Counted from the stretch's first letter, positions 16,862 through 26,552 are shown. The stretch: 64,000 bases of DNA from Hymenobacter oligotrophus (GCF_003574965.1 NZ_CP032317.1:1364001-1428000), one strand, 5' to 3'. The notes: generated by a model from the sequence alone, not told the origin. Made by a program: numbers and translations.

Positions 16862-18310
16862 ATGCCACTACACCTCGCCACCGCTGCTGCGCTGCCCCAA
16901 GGCCCCGCCGACGTTGTTCTGATTTTGCCCGCTGGCACCAAAGCCCTGCCAAGCGAAGCCCCCGAACTGCCCGAAGCCGCCCTTATTTACGCCAACGCGC
17001 AGCTTGCTGCCGACGAAAAGCTATTTGCGGTGAACTTATACACTCACCGAGTGTACGTGGTAGTGGCAGCCGATAAGAAAACGGCCGACCTCAACGCCGA
17101 GCAGCTGCGCCGCAGCGGCAACCAGCTACACGCCAAGCTGAAAGCGGCCCGCGTAAAGGAGCTGCACATACTCAACCTCACAACTAATAAGCAGGCCGCC
17201 CTTTCGCTGGCCGAGGGGCTGTACCTCACGGCTTATCAGTTTGAGGGCTACAAAACCGACGAAAAATCGAAGCAAGCGCCCGAGCTGTTCCGGGTAGCGT
17301 TGCTGGGCGTGGAGGAAGCGCAGGTGCGCGAGCTGGAGAATCTGCTCCTAGGTGTTGCGCTGGCCCGCGACTTGGTGAACATGCCGCAGAATAAGCTCAC
17401 GGCCACCATGTTTGCCGAGCAAATGGCCAGCGCGGGCGAAGACGCTGGCTACCACACCGAAATTCTCGACCAAGCCCGCATCGAGGCCTTGCGCATGGGC
17501 GGCTTGCTGGCCGTAAACCAAGGCAGCCCTGAGCCGCCCACGTTTACCATTATGGAGTGGAAGCCCGAGGGCGCCCGCAACGAAAAACCCTACGTGCTGG
17601 TAGGCAAAGGCGTGGTGTTCGATACCGGCGGCCTCAGTCTGAAGCCCACGCCCGCTTCGATGGACATGATGAAGTGCGACATGGCCGGCGCCGCTGCCAT
17701 GACGGGCGTGATGTACGCCTTGGCCAAAAACCAAGTTCCGCTGCACGTAATTGCCCTGGTACCGGCCACCGATAACCGCCCCGGCGGCCCCGCTTACTGC
17801 CCCGGCGACGTGCTCACGATGCACAGCGGCCTCACGGTGGAAGTGCTCAACACCGATGCCGAAGGCCGCCTCATCTTGGCCGATGCGCTCCACTTCGCCA
17901 AGAAGTACGAGCCCCAATTGGTCATCGACGCGGCTACGCTCACGGGTTCGGCGGCCCGCGCCATCGGCAAAGAAGGCATCGTGGCCATGGGCACCGCCGA
18001 CGAAGACGTGATGCGCGAATTGGCCGCTGCTGGCCGCCGCACCCACGAGCGTATTGTGGAGTTCCCGCTGTGGGACGAGTACGCCGAGCACATCAAGAGC
18101 GACATTGCCGACATCAACAACCTAGGCAAAGCGGAAGCCGGCGCCATTTCGGCCGGTAAGTTTCTGGAGCGCTTCACCGAAGGCTACCCCTGGATTCACC
18201 TCGACATTGCCGGCCCGGCCTTCCTCACCGCACCCGACTCGTACCGCGGCAAAAACGGCACCGGCACGGCCGTGCGCTTGCTGTATTCCTTCCTAACCAG
18301 TCGCGCCTAG
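16862..18310 (+). CDS. Leucyl aminopeptidase, M17 family
   Basis: A 482-residue two-metal aminopeptidase. The catalytic C-terminal domain starts at about residue 170. Metal and active-site blocks are VGKGVVFDTGGLSLKP (Lys and Asp), MKCDMAGAAA (Asp), and the family signature NTDAEGRLILADAL. The weakly conserved N-terminal domain is present, so the length is normal. It releases N-terminal residues from peptides in the cytoplasm, in hexamers in known relatives. The start is ATG at 16862; an upstream TTG in frame would add nine basic residues and is unlikely. Confidence 0.93.
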   Translation: MPLHLATAAALPQGPADVVLILPAGTKALPSEAPELPEAALIYANAQLAADEKLFAVNLYTHRVYVVVAADKKTADLNAEQLRRSGNQLHAKLKAARVKELHILNLTTNKQAALSLAEGLYLTAYQFEGYKTDEKSKQAPELFRVALLGVEEAQVRELENLLLGVALARDLVNMPQNKLTATMFAEQMASAGEDAGYHTEILDQARIEALRMGGLLAVNQGSPEPPTFTIMEWKPEGARNEKPYVLVGKGVVFDTGGLSLKPTPASMDMMKCDMAGAAAMTGVMYALAKNQVPLHVIALVPATDNRPGGPAYCPGDVLTMHSGLTVEVLNTDAEGRLILADALHFAKKYEPQLVIDAATLTGSAARAIGKEGIVAMGTADEDVMRELAAAGRRTHERIVEFPLWDEYAEHIKSDIADINNLGKAEAGAISAGKFLERFTEGYPWIHLDIAGPAFLTAPDSYRGKNGTGTAVRLLYSFLTSRA

Positions 18311-18375
18311 CAGATTAACAAACTCCCTTCCTCAGCTGATGAGGGGAATTTTCCGTTCAACTCTCCTCATCAAAA

Positions 18376-19380
18376 ATGCTCCCCCGCATTGGCATAAGCA
18401 CCGGCGACCTAGCCGGCATCGGACCCGAAATTATTTACCGCACCCTGCAAGACGCGCGCATTTTGCGCTTTTGCACGCCGGTAGTGTACGGCACCGCCGC
18501 CACTCTCTTTGATGAGTTTCCGCAGGATAAAAATCACGCTCCGTTGGCGTTTCGGCAGGTGCGCGAAGCAGCCGACATTGTAGCGGGCAAAGTAAACGCC
18601 GTAACCTGCTGGGACGAAGACTTCGTGCTCACGCCGGGTCAGCCGTCCGAAGCTTCGGGCCGAGCGGCGCGCCTTTCGCTGATTGCCGCCGCCAATGATC
18701 TGAAAGCCGGGCTGATCGACGGTCTGGTTACCGCCCCCATCAGTAAGGACAACACCCAAGGCGAAGGCTTTACCTTCCCGGGTCACACAGAGTTTCTGGC
18801 GCACCACTTCAGCCCGAACAACGACAGCCTGATGTTTTTGGTGGCCGACAACCTGCGCGTAGCCACCGCCACCGGCCACATTCCGCTGAAGGATGTGCCC
18901 ACGCGTCTGACTTCCGAGGTGCTCACGGGCAAGCTGCGCATGCTGCTGCATTCGCTGCGCCAGGACTTTGGTATTCAGAAACCTAGGGTAGCCGTGCTGG
19001 GCCTCAACCCCCATGCCGGCGAAAACGGCCTGCTGGGCCGCGAGGAGCAGGATTTGGTGCAGCCTGTCATTCAGCAGTTCCTCAACGAGGGCCACTTGGT
19101 GTACGGCCCTTACCCCGCCGACGGCTTTTTCGGTACCCGCCAGTACCAGCAGTTCGACGCTACCCTGGCCCTTTACCACGACCAGGGCCTCATCCCATTC
19201 AAAACCATTGCCTTCGAGCGCGGTGTTAACTACACGGCTGGCCTACCGGTGGTGCGCACCTCGCCCGACCACGGCACGGCTTACGGTTTGGCAGGCAAGT
19301 TCGCGGCCGATCCTACCTCCTTCCGCGAGGCGCTGTACTTGGCCTGCGACCTGGTGCGTAACCGCACAGTTGGCAAATAA
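18376..19380 (+). CDS. pdxA: 4-hydroxythreonine-4-phosphate dehydrogenase PdxA
   Basis: A 334-residue enzyme of vitamin B6 (pyridoxal phosphate) biosynthesis. It oxidises 4-phosphooxy-L-threonine, and the product condenses with deoxyxylulose phosphate through PdxJ. The N-terminal signature is GDLAGIGPEI, and metal-binding His residues lie in GHTEFLAHH and YHDQGLIPFK. The phrase FERGVNYTAGLP...TSPDHGTAYGLAG near the C-terminus is diagnostic. It begins 65 bases after the aminopeptidase stop and may share its transcript. A weak hairpin in that gap could act as an attenuator. Confidence 0.95.
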   Translation: MLPRIGISTGDLAGIGPEIIYRTLQDARILRFCTPVVYGTAATLFDEFPQDKNHAPLAFRQVREAADIVAGKVNAVTCWDEDFVLTPGQPSEASGRAARLSLIAAANDLKAGLIDGLVTAPISKDNTQGEGFTFPGHTEFLAHHFSPNNDSLMFLVADNLRVATATGHIPLKDVPTRLTSEVLTGKLRMLLHSLRQDFGIQKPRVAVLGLNPHAGENGLLGREEQDLVQPVIQQFLNEGHLVYGPYPADGFFGTRQYQQFDATLALYHDQGLIPFKTIAFERGVNYTAGLPVVRTSPDHGTAYGLAGKFAADPTSFREALYLACDLVRNRTVGK

Positions 19381-19608
19381 TACGGTGTGCCACTTAGGCA
19401 CTCGGCAAAGCCCTAGGTGCTTGGTTGCCAGCGCATGCAATTGAACCTCAGCTAAGCCTAAGCAAGGGAGCATGTTTTTCACCGACCGAAAGAAAGTTTA
19501 CAAAATCGAAACTTAATTTTTCGATTTGCAATTTTCTCTCCACCTTTGCACTCGGAAAGACTGAGTGCCTTAGGTGCACGCCGTTACTTTCTTTCGATAT
19601 CTTTCTCC

Positions 19609-19977
19609 ATGACGCTTACCAACCCTTCGGAATACAAAGCTGCCCTGCGTCGGCTCGATGCCCTCGTTGCAGCTGGTTTTGAAGGCAACGAGGCCTTGGA
19701 AGCGGAGTTTCGGGAGTTGGTAGTGGCCATCGATGCGTACGAAGACCAGCTTGGCCTGATGCCCATCCCCACCTTGCCTGCCACCCTAGCCGACATGATC
19801 GAGCTGAAGCGGCAGCAGATGCGGTTAAAGCAAAAGGAGCTGGCCGAGCTTTTGGAAGTGCCCGCCGGGCGCTTGTCGCAGATACTCAGCGGCAAACGCC
19901 GCGTAACGCTCGACCTAGCCAAAAAGCTCTACGAACGCCTCGGAATCAGCCCCGAGTTCATCCTCAAAAAGGCCTGA
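19609..19977 (+). CDS. HigA-like XRE-family DNA-binding protein, no toxin partner seen
   Basis: A 122-residue protein. Residues 1-55 are helical and lead into a helix-turn-helix at about 65-115, with KELAELLEVPAGRLSQILSGKRRVTLDLAKKLYERLG divided by the turn at VPAGR; this is the pattern of HigA antitoxins. The C-terminal ISPEFILKKA also matches that family. HigA proteins normally neutralise an mRNA-cleaving HigB toxin and repress their own operon. Here no HigB reading frame lies upstream in 19381-19608 or downstream, so this is an orphan antitoxin or a plain repressor. The AT-rich upstream stretch 19490-19550 is probably its promoter. Confidence 0.75.
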   Translation: MTLTNPSEYKAALRRLDALVAAGFEGNEALEAEFRELVVAIDAYEDQLGLMPIPTLPATLADMIELKRQQMRLKQKELAELLEVPAGRLSQILSGKRRVTLDLAKKLYERLGISPEFILKKA

Positions 19978-20006
19978 TTCCAGCCCACACGCCACTGTTT
20001 CATTCC

Positions 20007-20034
20007 TTGCGCGGCAAATAATTAGCTATTTTTG
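20007..20034 (+). promoter_or_regulatory. Bacteroidota-type promoter of the DUF177-rpmF operon
   Basis: A TTG at 20007-20009 and a TATTTTTG at 20027-20034, 17 bases apart, fit the phylum consensus of TTG and TAnnTTTG (about 19 bases apart). The element lies 23 bases before the GTG start of the DUF177 gene. Confidence 0.55.
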
Positions 20035-20056
20035 CCGCCTGCCTAACCAGCAACCC

Positions 20057-20593
20057 GTGAAAAAGCACACTCCCTACGATTTGCACATAGCCGCCCTGAG
20101 CGAGAAAACGCACGAATACGTTTTCGACCTCGGCACGGACTTTTTTGCGCAATTCGATCAAACGCTGATTCCGGACGGCAAGCTACGGGCCGACGTGAAG
20201 CTCGACAAAACCGCGCAGCGCATGGTGCTCGACATCCACATCGAGGGCACCGTAAAGCTAATCTGCGACCGGAGCCTCGATGAGTTCGACCAACCTATCG
20301 ACGTGACGCACCAGCTGCTCGTCCGCTTCGGCGACCACGAGGCCGAGCTTGACGAGGACGTGCTGCAAATCACGCCCGACACCCAAACGCTGCCCCTGGC
20401 TCAGCATTTCTTCGATTACATTGGGCTGGCTATTCCGATGAAGAAGCTGCACCCGCGCTTCCAGGACGAGCCCGACGAGAACCCCGACGCCGACGCCAAG
20501 CTCATTTACTCTACCGGCTCTGCTGCCGATGACGACGATGACGACGAGGATGCCGGCGACCCGCGGTGGAACGCGTTGCGCAACCTGAACTAG
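20057..20593 (+). CDS. DUF177 (YceD family) protein
   Basis: A 178-residue protein of the YceD family, almost always encoded directly before the gene for ribosomal protein L32, as here. The core (about 20-130) is beta-rich and includes VKLICDRSLDEFDQPI. A typical YceD has a CxRC-like pair; here only one Cys is present in CDRSL. The C-terminus is very acidic (DDDDDDEDAGD) at about 158-168. Family members have been linked to 23S rRNA or L32 maturation; the mechanism is not settled. The start is GTG at 20057, supported by the promoter 23 bases upstream. Confidence 0.85.
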   Translation: MKKHTPYDLHIAALSEKTHEYVFDLGTDFFAQFDQTLIPDGKLRADVKLDKTAQRMVLDIHIEGTVKLICDRSLDEFDQPIDVTHQLLVRFGDHEAELDEDVLQITPDTQTLPLAQHFFDYIGLAIPMKKLHPRFQDEPDENPDADAKLIYSTGSAADDDDDDEDAGDPRWNALRNLN

Positions 20594-20642
20594 CCTTTTT
20601 CGGCCGACATTTTTTCTTTTGTTTTAATACCCATTTTCACTC

Positions 20643-20864
20643 ATGGCACACCCCAAACGACGCGTCTCCGCCGTTCGCCGCGACAAGCGTCGCACCCACT
20701 ACAAACTCGACGCTAAAGCAGTTTCTGTTTGCCAAACCACTGGCGAACTGCACCTGCGCCACCGCGCTTACGTAGTGGACGGTGACCTGTACCTCAACGG
20801 TAAAATCGCGGTTAAGAACTACGCTCCCGTAGCTTCGGCCGCCGCTTCAACCGACGAGGACTAA
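20643..20864 (+). CDS. rpmF: 50S ribosomal protein L32
   Basis: A 73-residue ribosomal protein that begins MAHPKRRVSAVRRDKRRTHY, the normal L32 N-terminus. The zinc-binding four-Cys pattern of some L32 proteins is reduced to one Cys (SVCQTTGELHL), so this is a zinc-free (C-minus) form. It assembles into the large ribosomal subunit near the exit tunnel. It lies between DUF177 and plsX, the classic arrangement that ties ribosome and phospholipid synthesis together. Confidence 0.96.
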   Translation: MAHPKRRVSAVRRDKRRTHYKLDAKAVSVCQTTGELHLRHRAYVVDGDLYLNGKIAVKNYAPVASAAASTDED

Positions 20865-20882
20865 CCTAGCCTCTCCTTCCTG

Positions 20883-20909
20883 ACCGGCGGCCGAATATCG
20901 GCCGCCGGT
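20883..20909 (+). terminator. Hairpin after rpmF (terminator or attenuator)
   Basis: A perfect inverted repeat with 11-base arms (20883-20893 and 20899-20909) lies between rpmF and plsX. It is followed by only a short mixed T stretch, so it may only partly stop transcription. Confidence 0.6.
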
Positions 20910-20947
20910 TTCAGTTATAACCGCCGACTGTTCTTCATTCTGCTTTC

Positions 20948-21889
20948 ATGAAAATAGCCCTCGACGCAATGGGAGGCGACTTCGCCCCTCAAGCTGCCGT
21001 GGACGGCGCCGTACTGGCCGCTTCAAAGCTGGCTGGCAAGGCCCAAATCGTGCTTATCGGCCAGGAAGAGGCCGTGCGCCCCTTGCTGGAGGCCCACGGC
21101 GAAGCCGCTGCCGCCCTGGAGTTGGTGCACGCCACCCAAATCATCCAAATGGGTGAGCACCCGGCCAAAGCCTACCAACAAAAGCAGGACTCGAGCATTG
21201 CCGTGGGTTACCGCATGCTGCACGCCGGCGAGGTAGAGGCCTTTTGCTCGGCCGGCAACACCGGCGCCATGCTGGTGGGCGCCATGTTCAGCGTAAAGCC
21301 TGTACCCGGCGTGCTGCGCCCCGCCATTGCCAACTTCGTTCCGAAGGAGCACGGCGGCTTTGGCATTATGCTCGATGTGGGCGCCAATGCCGAGTGCAAG
21401 CCCGAAATGCTGGAGCAGTTTGGCGAGCTTGGCTCGCTGTACGCGCAGTACGTGCTGGGCATTGAGAAGCCCACCGTGGGCCTGATGAACCTAGGCGAGG
21501 AAGAAGGCAAAGGCACCACCCTCACGCAACAGGCCCACCAGCTGCTGAAGGTGAACCCGCACATTCACTTCATCGGCAACATCGAAGGGCGCGACCTGTT
21601 CAACGACAAAGTCGACGTGATTGTGTGCGACGGTTTCACGGGCAACGTGGTGCTGAAAATGGCCGAGTCGATTTACGACCTGCTGGCCGCCCGCAACATG
21701 CACGACCCGTTCTTCGACAAATTTAACTACGAGTCGGTGGGTGGCTCGCCCATTCTGGGCATCAACGACAATGCCATTATCGGCCACGGTGTTAGCACTC
21801 CGTTGGCCATCTGTAACATGCTGCTGCAAGGCTACCAAATGGCTCATTCGGGCATTGCCGAGCAAATCAAGAGCACGTTCAAATCGTAA
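20948..21889 (+). CDS. plsX: Phosphate acyltransferase PlsX
   Basis: A 313-residue enzyme that makes acyl-phosphate from acyl-ACP, the first acyl donor for phospholipid synthesis by PlsY. The N-terminus [14 protein letters not shown] is the family signature, and the blocks [27 protein letters not shown] and [27 protein letters not shown] are all present. The length is normal. It is membrane-associated in relatives. It lies in the order DUF177-rpmF-plsX-fabH. A strong terminator separates it from fabH, which therefore probably has a second promoter. Confidence 0.97.
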   Translation: MKIALDAMGGDFAPQAAVDGAVLAASKLAGKAQIVLIGQEEAVRPLLEAHGEAAAALELVHATQIIQMGEHPAKAYQQKQDSSIAVGYRMLHAGEVEAFCSAGNTGAMLVGAMFSVKPVPGVLRPAIANFVPKEHGGFGIMLDVGANAECKPEMLEQFGELGSLYAQYVLGIEKPTVGLMNLGEEEGKGTTLTQQAHQLLKVNPHIHFIGNIEGRDLFNDKVDVIVCDGFTGNVVLKMAESIYDLLAARNMHDPFFDKFNYESVGGSPILGINDNAIIGHGVSTPLAICNMLLQGYQMAHSGIAEQIKSTFKS

Positions 21890-21911
21890 AGCGCGCATAA
21901 ATTCGCTTGCA

Positions 21912-21938
21912 AGTCCGGCCCCGAGGGCCGGACTTTTT
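21912..21938 (+). terminator. Rho-independent terminator after plsX
   Basis: A hairpin with 10-base arms (21912-21921 and 21925-21934), followed by five T. It lies about 20 bases after the plsX stop. Confidence 0.85.
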
Positions 21939-21997
21939 GCTACCTTGGCGGCCGTTTTACTTGCCAGTTTCTCTCCGCCGCTTTTTAATTCTTTGCA

Positions 21998-23011
21998 ATG
22001 AAGCTGACCGCTGCCATCACCGGCGTAGGCGCCTACGTACCCGATTACGTGCTCACCAACCGGGAACTCGAAACCCTGGTCGAAACCAACGACGAGTGGA
22101 TTCAGAGCCGTACGGGAATCTCAGAACGCCGCATCCTGAAAGGTGAAAACCAAGGCACCTCGGTGATGGGCATCAAAGCCGTGGAACAACTGCTGCGCAA
22201 AACCGGCACCCGCCCCGAAGAGGTCGACCTGTTGATTTGCGCTACCACCACCCCCGATTTGGTGTTTCCGGCCACGGCCAATATCATTTCGGCAGCCGTG
22301 GGCCTAACCAAGGCGTTCAGCTTTGATATGCAGGCGGCCTGCTCGGGCTTTCTGTTCGCGTTGGCTACGGGCGCTTCGTTCATCAAAGCGGGCACGTACC
22401 AGAAAGTAATCGTGGTGGGCGCCGACAAAATGTCGAGCATCGTCGACTATACCGACCGTGCCACGTGCATCATATTCGGCGACGGGGCCGGAGCCGTGCT
22501 GCTTGAACCCAACACCGAGGGCCTAGGTCTGCTCGACCAAGAGCTGCACTCCGATGGCTCGGGCGAGCCTTTCTTGCACCAAAAAGCCGGCGGGTCGCGC
22601 CGTCCGCCCTCGGCTGAGACGGTAGCCAACCGCGAGCATTTTGTACACCAAGAAGGTGCAACGGTTTACAAGTTCGCCGTGAAAGGCATGGCCGATGTCG
22701 CCGCGCAGGTAGCCGAACGCAACAGCCTCACGCCCGAAACCATCGATTGGCTGGTGCCGCACCAAGCCAACAAGCGCATCATCGACGCCACGGCCCAGCG
22801 CGTGGGCATTGGCGCCGATAAAGTGATGCTCAACATTCAAAAATACGGCAACACCACCAACGCCACCATTCCGCTCTGCTTGGCCGATTACGAAAGCCAG
22901 CTTCGGAAAGGCAACAACCTGATTTTCGCGGCGTTTGGCGGCGGCTTCACCTGGGGTTCGTTGTACCTGAAGTGGGCCTACGACCCTAAGCCCGATCCAC
23001 AGAACGCCTGA
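21998..23011 (+). CDS. fabH: 3-oxoacyl-ACP synthase III (KAS III)
   Basis: A 337-residue condensing enzyme that starts fatty-acid synthesis by joining an acyl-CoA primer to malonyl-ACP. The nucleophile is C115 in [10 protein letters not shown]. The His and Asn of the triad lie in [11 protein letters not shown] and [11 protein letters not shown]. The N-terminus [15 protein letters not shown] and the block [13 protein letters not shown] are standard. It follows plsX, and efp-accB-accC come next. The lipid cluster suggests that branched or straight primers feed the membrane lipids; the primer choice cannot be read from the sequence. Confidence 0.97.
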   Translation: MKLTAAITGVGAYVPDYVLTNRELETLVETNDEWIQSRTGISERRILKGENQGTSVMGIKAVEQLLRKTGTRPEEVDLLICATTTPDLVFPATANIISAAVGLTKAFSFDMQAACSGFLFALATGASFIKAGTYQKVIVVGADKMSSIVDYTDRATCIIFGDGAGAVLLEPNTEGLGLLDQELHSDGSGEPFLHQKAGGSRRPPSAETVANREHFVHQEGATVYKFAVKGMADVAAQVAERNSLTPETIDWLVPHQANKRIIDATAQRVGIGADKVMLNIQKYGNTTNATIPLCLADYESQLRKGNNLIFAAFGGGFTWGSLYLKWAYDPKPDPQNA

Positions 23012-23055
23012 CCTAGGGCGGCCTGACGCGGAAAACTCCTATACTTGCACCCCCG

Positions 23056-23092
23056 ACGTGCCGCCCCGCCACTCCACGGGTCGGCACGTTTT
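23056..23092 (+). terminator. Probable terminator after fabH
   Basis: An 8-base stem (23056-23063 with 23082-23089) is followed by a T-rich tail. It separates fabH from efp. Confidence 0.7.
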
Positions 23093-23103
23093 GTTTCGGC
23101 CGT

Positions 23104-23195
23104 TAGCTACTGGCTATTAGCCCTTCGCTTCGGCTTCTTGCAGCCAATCCGATTTCCCACAGCTGATAGCCCTGGCTAAAAGCTAATTGCTCAAA
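23104..23195. repeat. Low-complexity AGCTA-type sequence upstream of efp
   Basis: Several partly inverted copies of a GGCTATTAG/CTGATAGCC-like unit lie between fabH and efp. The unit resembles degenerate intergenic repeats. A similar AGCTTAG-type element lies between accB and accC. Its function is unknown. Confidence 0.35.
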
Positions 23196-23205
23196 CCAAC
23201 TCACA

Positions 23206-23769
23206 ATGGCAACCACCGCGGATTTTCGCAACGGTCTCGTTCTGAATTACAACGGCGACCTGCACGTCATCACGGAATTCCAGCACGTGAAGCCGGGCAA
23301 AGGCCCCGCTTTCGTTCGCACCAAGATGCGCAACATCAAAACGGGTAAGGTCATCGACAACACCTTCAACGCAGGTGTAAAGGTTGAAACCGCCCGTGTA
23401 GAACAGCGCCCCCACCAATTCCTCTACAAAGACGACTACGGTTACAACTTCATGGACAACAGCAGCTTCGAGCAGGTAACGCTGCCCGAGGCCATGGTGC
23501 CGTTTGCCGATTTGATGAAGGAAGGCCAGGAAGTAACCATCCTGTTCCACGCCGAAACCGAGCAGCCCCTCACGGCCGAGCTTCCCGCCTTTGTTGAGCT
23601 GGTGGTTACGTACACCGAGCCCGGCTTGCGCGGCGATACGGCCACGAACACCCTGAAGCCCGCCATCGTGGAAACGGGTGCCCGCATCCAAGTGCCGCTG
23701 TTCATCGATCAAGACCAGAAAATCCGCGTCGACACCCGCGACTACACTTATGTCGAAAGAGTCAAATAA
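23206..23769 (+). CDS. efp: Translation elongation factor P
   Basis: A 187-residue factor that helps the ribosome form bonds at polyproline stretches. It has the three beta-barrel domains of EF-P. The residue normally modified lies at the tip of domain I in VKPGKGPAFVRTK, here Lys in PGKGPA, as in the lysylated or hydroxylated type. The C-terminus ends DTRDYTYVERVK, the family end. The next gene, accB, begins 35 bases after its stop. The grouping with accBC is common in Bacteroidota. Confidence 0.97.
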   Translation: MATTADFRNGLVLNYNGDLHVITEFQHVKPGKGPAFVRTKMRNIKTGKVIDNTFNAGVKVETARVEQRPHQFLYKDDYGYNFMDNSSFEQVTLPEAMVPFADLMKEGQEVTILFHAETEQPLTAELPAFVELVVTYTEPGLRGDTATNTLKPAIVETGARIQVPLFIDQDQKIRVDTRDYTYVERVK

Positions 23770-23803
23770 GGACAAGGTGCCGCAAAAGCCCTCCCCCGCT
23801 GCC

Positions 23804-24307
23804 ATGAAAGCCAAAGAACTGCAAGAGCTGATCGACTTCATCGCGAAGTCGGGTCTGAACAAAGTCAACATCGAAACCGAAGAGTTTAAAATCTCGGTTC
23901 AGCGCGAGCCCAACACCAAAGTGGTAAGCGGCGGCGCCCCTGCTCCGGTGCAACACGCTCCGGCCCCGCAGGCTGCTCCGGCCCCACAAGCCGCTCCGGC
24001 AGCGGCCCCGGCTCCGCAAGCTGCCGCTCCGGCTGCTGCACCCGCCGAGGCCCCGGCCGCCAGCAACACGGTAGCGCTGAAAGCCCCGATGATTGGCACG
24101 TTCTACCGCTCGAGCAGCCCCGATACCCCTCCGTTCGTAGGCGTGGGCGACGTAGTGGAGCAGGGCCAAGTGATTTGCATCATCGAAGCCATGAAACTCT
24201 TCAACGAAATCGAAGCTGAACAGCGCGGCCGCATCGTGAAGGTGATGGTCGACAACGCTTCGCCCGTGGAGTACGACCAGCCGTTGTTCCTCATCGAGCC
24301 GATGTAA
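23804..24307 (+). CDS. accB: Acetyl-CoA carboxylase biotin carboxyl carrier protein
   Basis: A 167-residue carrier for the biotin of acetyl-CoA carboxylase. The N-terminal helices begin [17 protein letters not shown]. An Ala/Pro-rich flexible linker spans about residues 45-85, and the biotinyl domain follows. The biotinylated Lys is K131 in the invariant EAMKLF. I chose the ATG at 23804 because relatives begin with MKAKE; an earlier ATG at 23750 would overlap efp by 20 bases and add 18 unconserved residues. It pairs with accC, which carries out the ATP-dependent carboxylation of the biotin. Confidence 0.95.
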   Translation: MKAKELQELIDFIAKSGLNKVNIETEEFKISVQREPNTKVVSGGAPAPVQHAPAPQAAPAPQAAPAAAPAPQAAAPAAAPAEAPAASNTVALKAPMIGTFYRSSSPDTPPFVGVGDVVEQGQVICIIEAMKLFNEIEAEQRGRIVKVMVDNASPVEYDQPLFLIEPM

Positions 24308-24311
24308 TTTC

Positions 24312-24386
24312 AGAGCTTAGAATTGAGAGCTTAGAATTTAGAAAAGGTAAGCTTTTACGCCAGCCGCATCTAAGTTCTAAGCTCTC
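24312..24386. repeat. Direct and inverted repeat between accB and accC
   Basis: A 13-base direct repeat (24312-24324 and 24326-24338) overlaps the left arm of an 18-base inverted repeat (24325-24342 with 24369-24386, one mismatch). The hairpin sits between accB and accC and could tune the amount of accC message. Confidence 0.65.
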
Positions 24387-24411
24387 AGCTCTCCTATCTA
24401 CACCCAGAGCT

Positions 24412-25755
24412 GTGTTCAAGAAAATACTCATTGCCAACCGCGGCGAAATTGCGCTTCGCGTGATTCGCACCTGTCGCGAAATGGGGATCAAAACGGTGGC
24501 GGTTTACTCCACCGCTGACAAGGAAAGCCTGCACGTACGCTTCGCCGACGAGGCCGTGTGCATTGGCCCGCCGCCCTCCCGCGACAGCTACCTGAACATA
24601 CCGAACCTGATTGCGGCCGCCGAAATCACGAACGCCGACGCCATTCACCCGGGCTACGGTTTCTTGTCGGAAAACGCGGAGTTCTCGCGCATCTGCCGCG
24701 AAAACGGCATCAAGTTCATCGGTGCCTCGCCCGAGATGATCAACTCGATGGGCGACAAAGCCTCGGCCAAGGACACGATGAAGAAGGCAGGCGTGCCCAC
24801 CATCCCCGGCTCCGATGGCTTGCTCGACTCGTTGGAGCAAGGCAAGCGCGTGGCTACCGAAATCAAGTACCCCGTTATCCTGAAGGCTACGGCCGGTGGC
24901 GGTGGCCGCGGCATGCGCATCATCAAGAGCGAGGACGAGTTCGAGAAAGCCTGGAACGATGCCCGCACCGAAGCCAAAGCCGCTTTCGGTAACGACGGCG
25001 TTTACCTGGAGAAGTTTGTGGAGGAACCCCGCCACATCGAGATTCAGGTTGCCGGCGACCAGTTTGGCACCGTGTGCCACCTTTCGGAGCGTGACTGCTC
25101 GATTCAGCGCCGCCACCAAAAGTTGGTAGAAGAAGCGCCTTCTCCCTTCATGACGCCAGAGTTGCGTGAGAAAATGGGCCAGGCCGCTATTGCTGGCGCG
25201 GCCTCCATCGGCTACGAAGGCGTGGGCACGATCGAATTTTTGGTTGATAAGAACCGCGACTTCTACTTCATGGAGATGAACACCCGCATTCAGGTGGAGC
25301 ACCCCGTGACGGAAGAGGTAATCAACTTCGACCTAATCAAGGAGCAAATCAAGGTAGCGGCTGGCATCCCGATTTCGGGCAAAAACTACATGCCCAAGCT
25401 GCACGCCATGGAGTGCCGCATCAACGCCGAAGACCCCACGAAGGACTTCCGTCCGTCGCCCGGCAAAATCACGGTGCTACACATTCCTGGCGGCCACGGC
25501 GTGCGCGTGGATACCCACGTGTATGCAGGCTACCAGATTCCGCCGAACTACGACTCGATGATTGCCAAGCTCATCACCGTGGCGCAAACCCGCGAGGAAT
25601 GCGTTGTAAAGATGAAGCGTGCGCTGTCGGAGTTTGTGGTTGAAGGCATCAAAACGACCATCCCCTTCCACCTGAAGTTGATGGACGACGAGGACTTTAA
25701 GGCCGGTAACTTCACCACGAAGTTCCTGGAGTCGTTCGACTTCTCGACGCTGTAA
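24412..25755 (+). CDS. accC: Acetyl-CoA carboxylase biotin carboxylase subunit
   Basis: A 447-residue ATP-grasp enzyme that carboxylates biotin on AccB with bicarbonate and ATP. It begins with GTG and [24 protein letters not shown], the family N-terminus. The Gly-rich lid GGGGRGMR is at about 160-170. The metal and catalytic blocks [14 protein letters not shown] (Glu, Asn, Arg) and RINAEDP follow. The length is normal. The carboxyltransferase subunits (accA, accD) are not in the window. It ends at a shared bidirectional terminator. Confidence 0.97.
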   Translation: MFKKILIANRGEIALRVIRTCREMGIKTVAVYSTADKESLHVRFADEAVCIGPPPSRDSYLNIPNLIAAAEITNADAIHPGYGFLSENAEFSRICRENGIKFIGASPEMINSMGDKASAKDTMKKAGVPTIPGSDGLLDSLEQGKRVATEIKYPVILKATAGGGGRGMRIIKSEDEFEKAWNDARTEAKAAFGNDGVYLEKFVEEPRHIEIQVAGDQFGTVCHLSERDCSIQRRHQKLVEEAPSPFMTPELREKMGQAAIAGAASIGYEGVGTIEFLVDKNRDFYFMEMNTRIQVEHPVTEEVINFDLIKEQIKVAAGIPISGKNYMPKLHAMECRINAEDPTKDFRPSPGKITVLHIPGGHGVRVDTHVYAGYQIPPNYDSMIAKLITVAQTREECVVKMKRALSEFVVEGIKTTIPFHLKLMDDEDFKAGNFTTKFLESFDFSTL

Positions 25756-25773
25756 AACACAGCAGCTAATAGC

Positions 25774-25815
25774 AACAAGAAGGCCCGATCTGCACACAGA
25801 TCGGGCCTTCTTGTT
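25774..25815. terminator. Bidirectional terminator between accC and DUF3109 gene
   Basis: A perfect inverted repeat with 19-base arms (25774-25792 and 25797-25815) and A/T-rich ends on both sides. It serves the convergent genes on either side. Confidence 0.9.
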
Positions 25816-25830
25816 TACCTCAAATTCATG

Positions 25831-26403
25831 TTATGATACCTTAGGTGCTTCAATCTCCTGTACAAGTTCGCCATACCATTGTTCGCCGTACTTCCGGATC
25901 AGCGGCTCTTTCAGGAACCGGTAAACGGGTACGCCCAACTGCTCACCGAAGGAGCATGCGGCATTGCAGATGTGCCACCGGTCGTAGTTCAGCGCGTCGA
26001 ACTCGTCGTACTTGCTGATGCGAATGGGGTAAAGGTGGCAGCTGATGGGTTTTTTGAACGTAGTTGCCCCGGCAAGGTAGGCCTGCTCGATGGCGCACTT
26101 TAAAATGCCGCGCTCGTCGTAAAGCGCGTAAGCACACTCGCGGTTGTCGATGGTGGGCGTGCTGTAGTCGCCTTCCCAATCCTTAATGTACAGCCCCTGC
26201 TCCTCGATGGCGTGCCGGCCACCTAGGGTCATGTAGGGTTTTATTTTGTCGTACTCCTGCTCCAAAATTTTCAGTTCCTCTTCTTCGAGCGGGGCCCCTA
26301 GGTCCCCTTCAACGCAGCAAGCACCTTTACAGCGCTCGAGGTTGCAAACGAAGAACTGGTCGCGAACATCGTCGGAAACGATGGTATTCTGGATGATAAT
26401 CAT
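25831..26403 (-). CDS. DUF3109 family cysteine-rich protein
   Basis: A 190-residue protein of a family common in Bacteroidota. Cys residues are grouped as [11 protein letters not shown] near residue 20, with others in RECAY, LKCAI, ISCHLYP, and ICNAAC. This suggests a bound metal or iron-sulfur cluster, as in the related CxxCxxCC zinc/iron proteins (YkgJ-like). There is no signal peptide. I chose the ATG at 26403, where the family begins ([12 protein letters not shown]). It converges with accC. The biochemical role is unknown. Confidence 0.85.
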   Translation of the reverse strand: MIIIQNTIVSDDVRDQFFVCNLERCKGACCVEGDLGAPLEEEELKILEQEYDKIKPYMTLGGRHAIEEQGLYIKDWEGDYSTPTIDNRECAYALYDERGILKCAIEQAYLAGATTFKKPISCHLYPIRISKYDEFDALNYDRWHICNAACSFGEQLGVPVYRFLKEPLIRKYGEQWYGELVQEIEAPKVS

Positions 26404-26552
26404 GGAAACAGGCGCAAAAGCGAACCGCAAAGATACAGCCGCTAGCTCGGTGTCAAACCGCAGCCCAGTCGGCGAAGTTCTAGGATGCGCCAAATGCCAC
26501 TAAATATGCATTTGCGCATATATTGTCGGGCTTAAACCTTCCAGCCAATAGT

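Noticed and set aside
19381-19608. HigB toxin gene upstream of the HigA-like gene
   Set aside because: No reading frame of suitable length or with RelE/HigB features is present.
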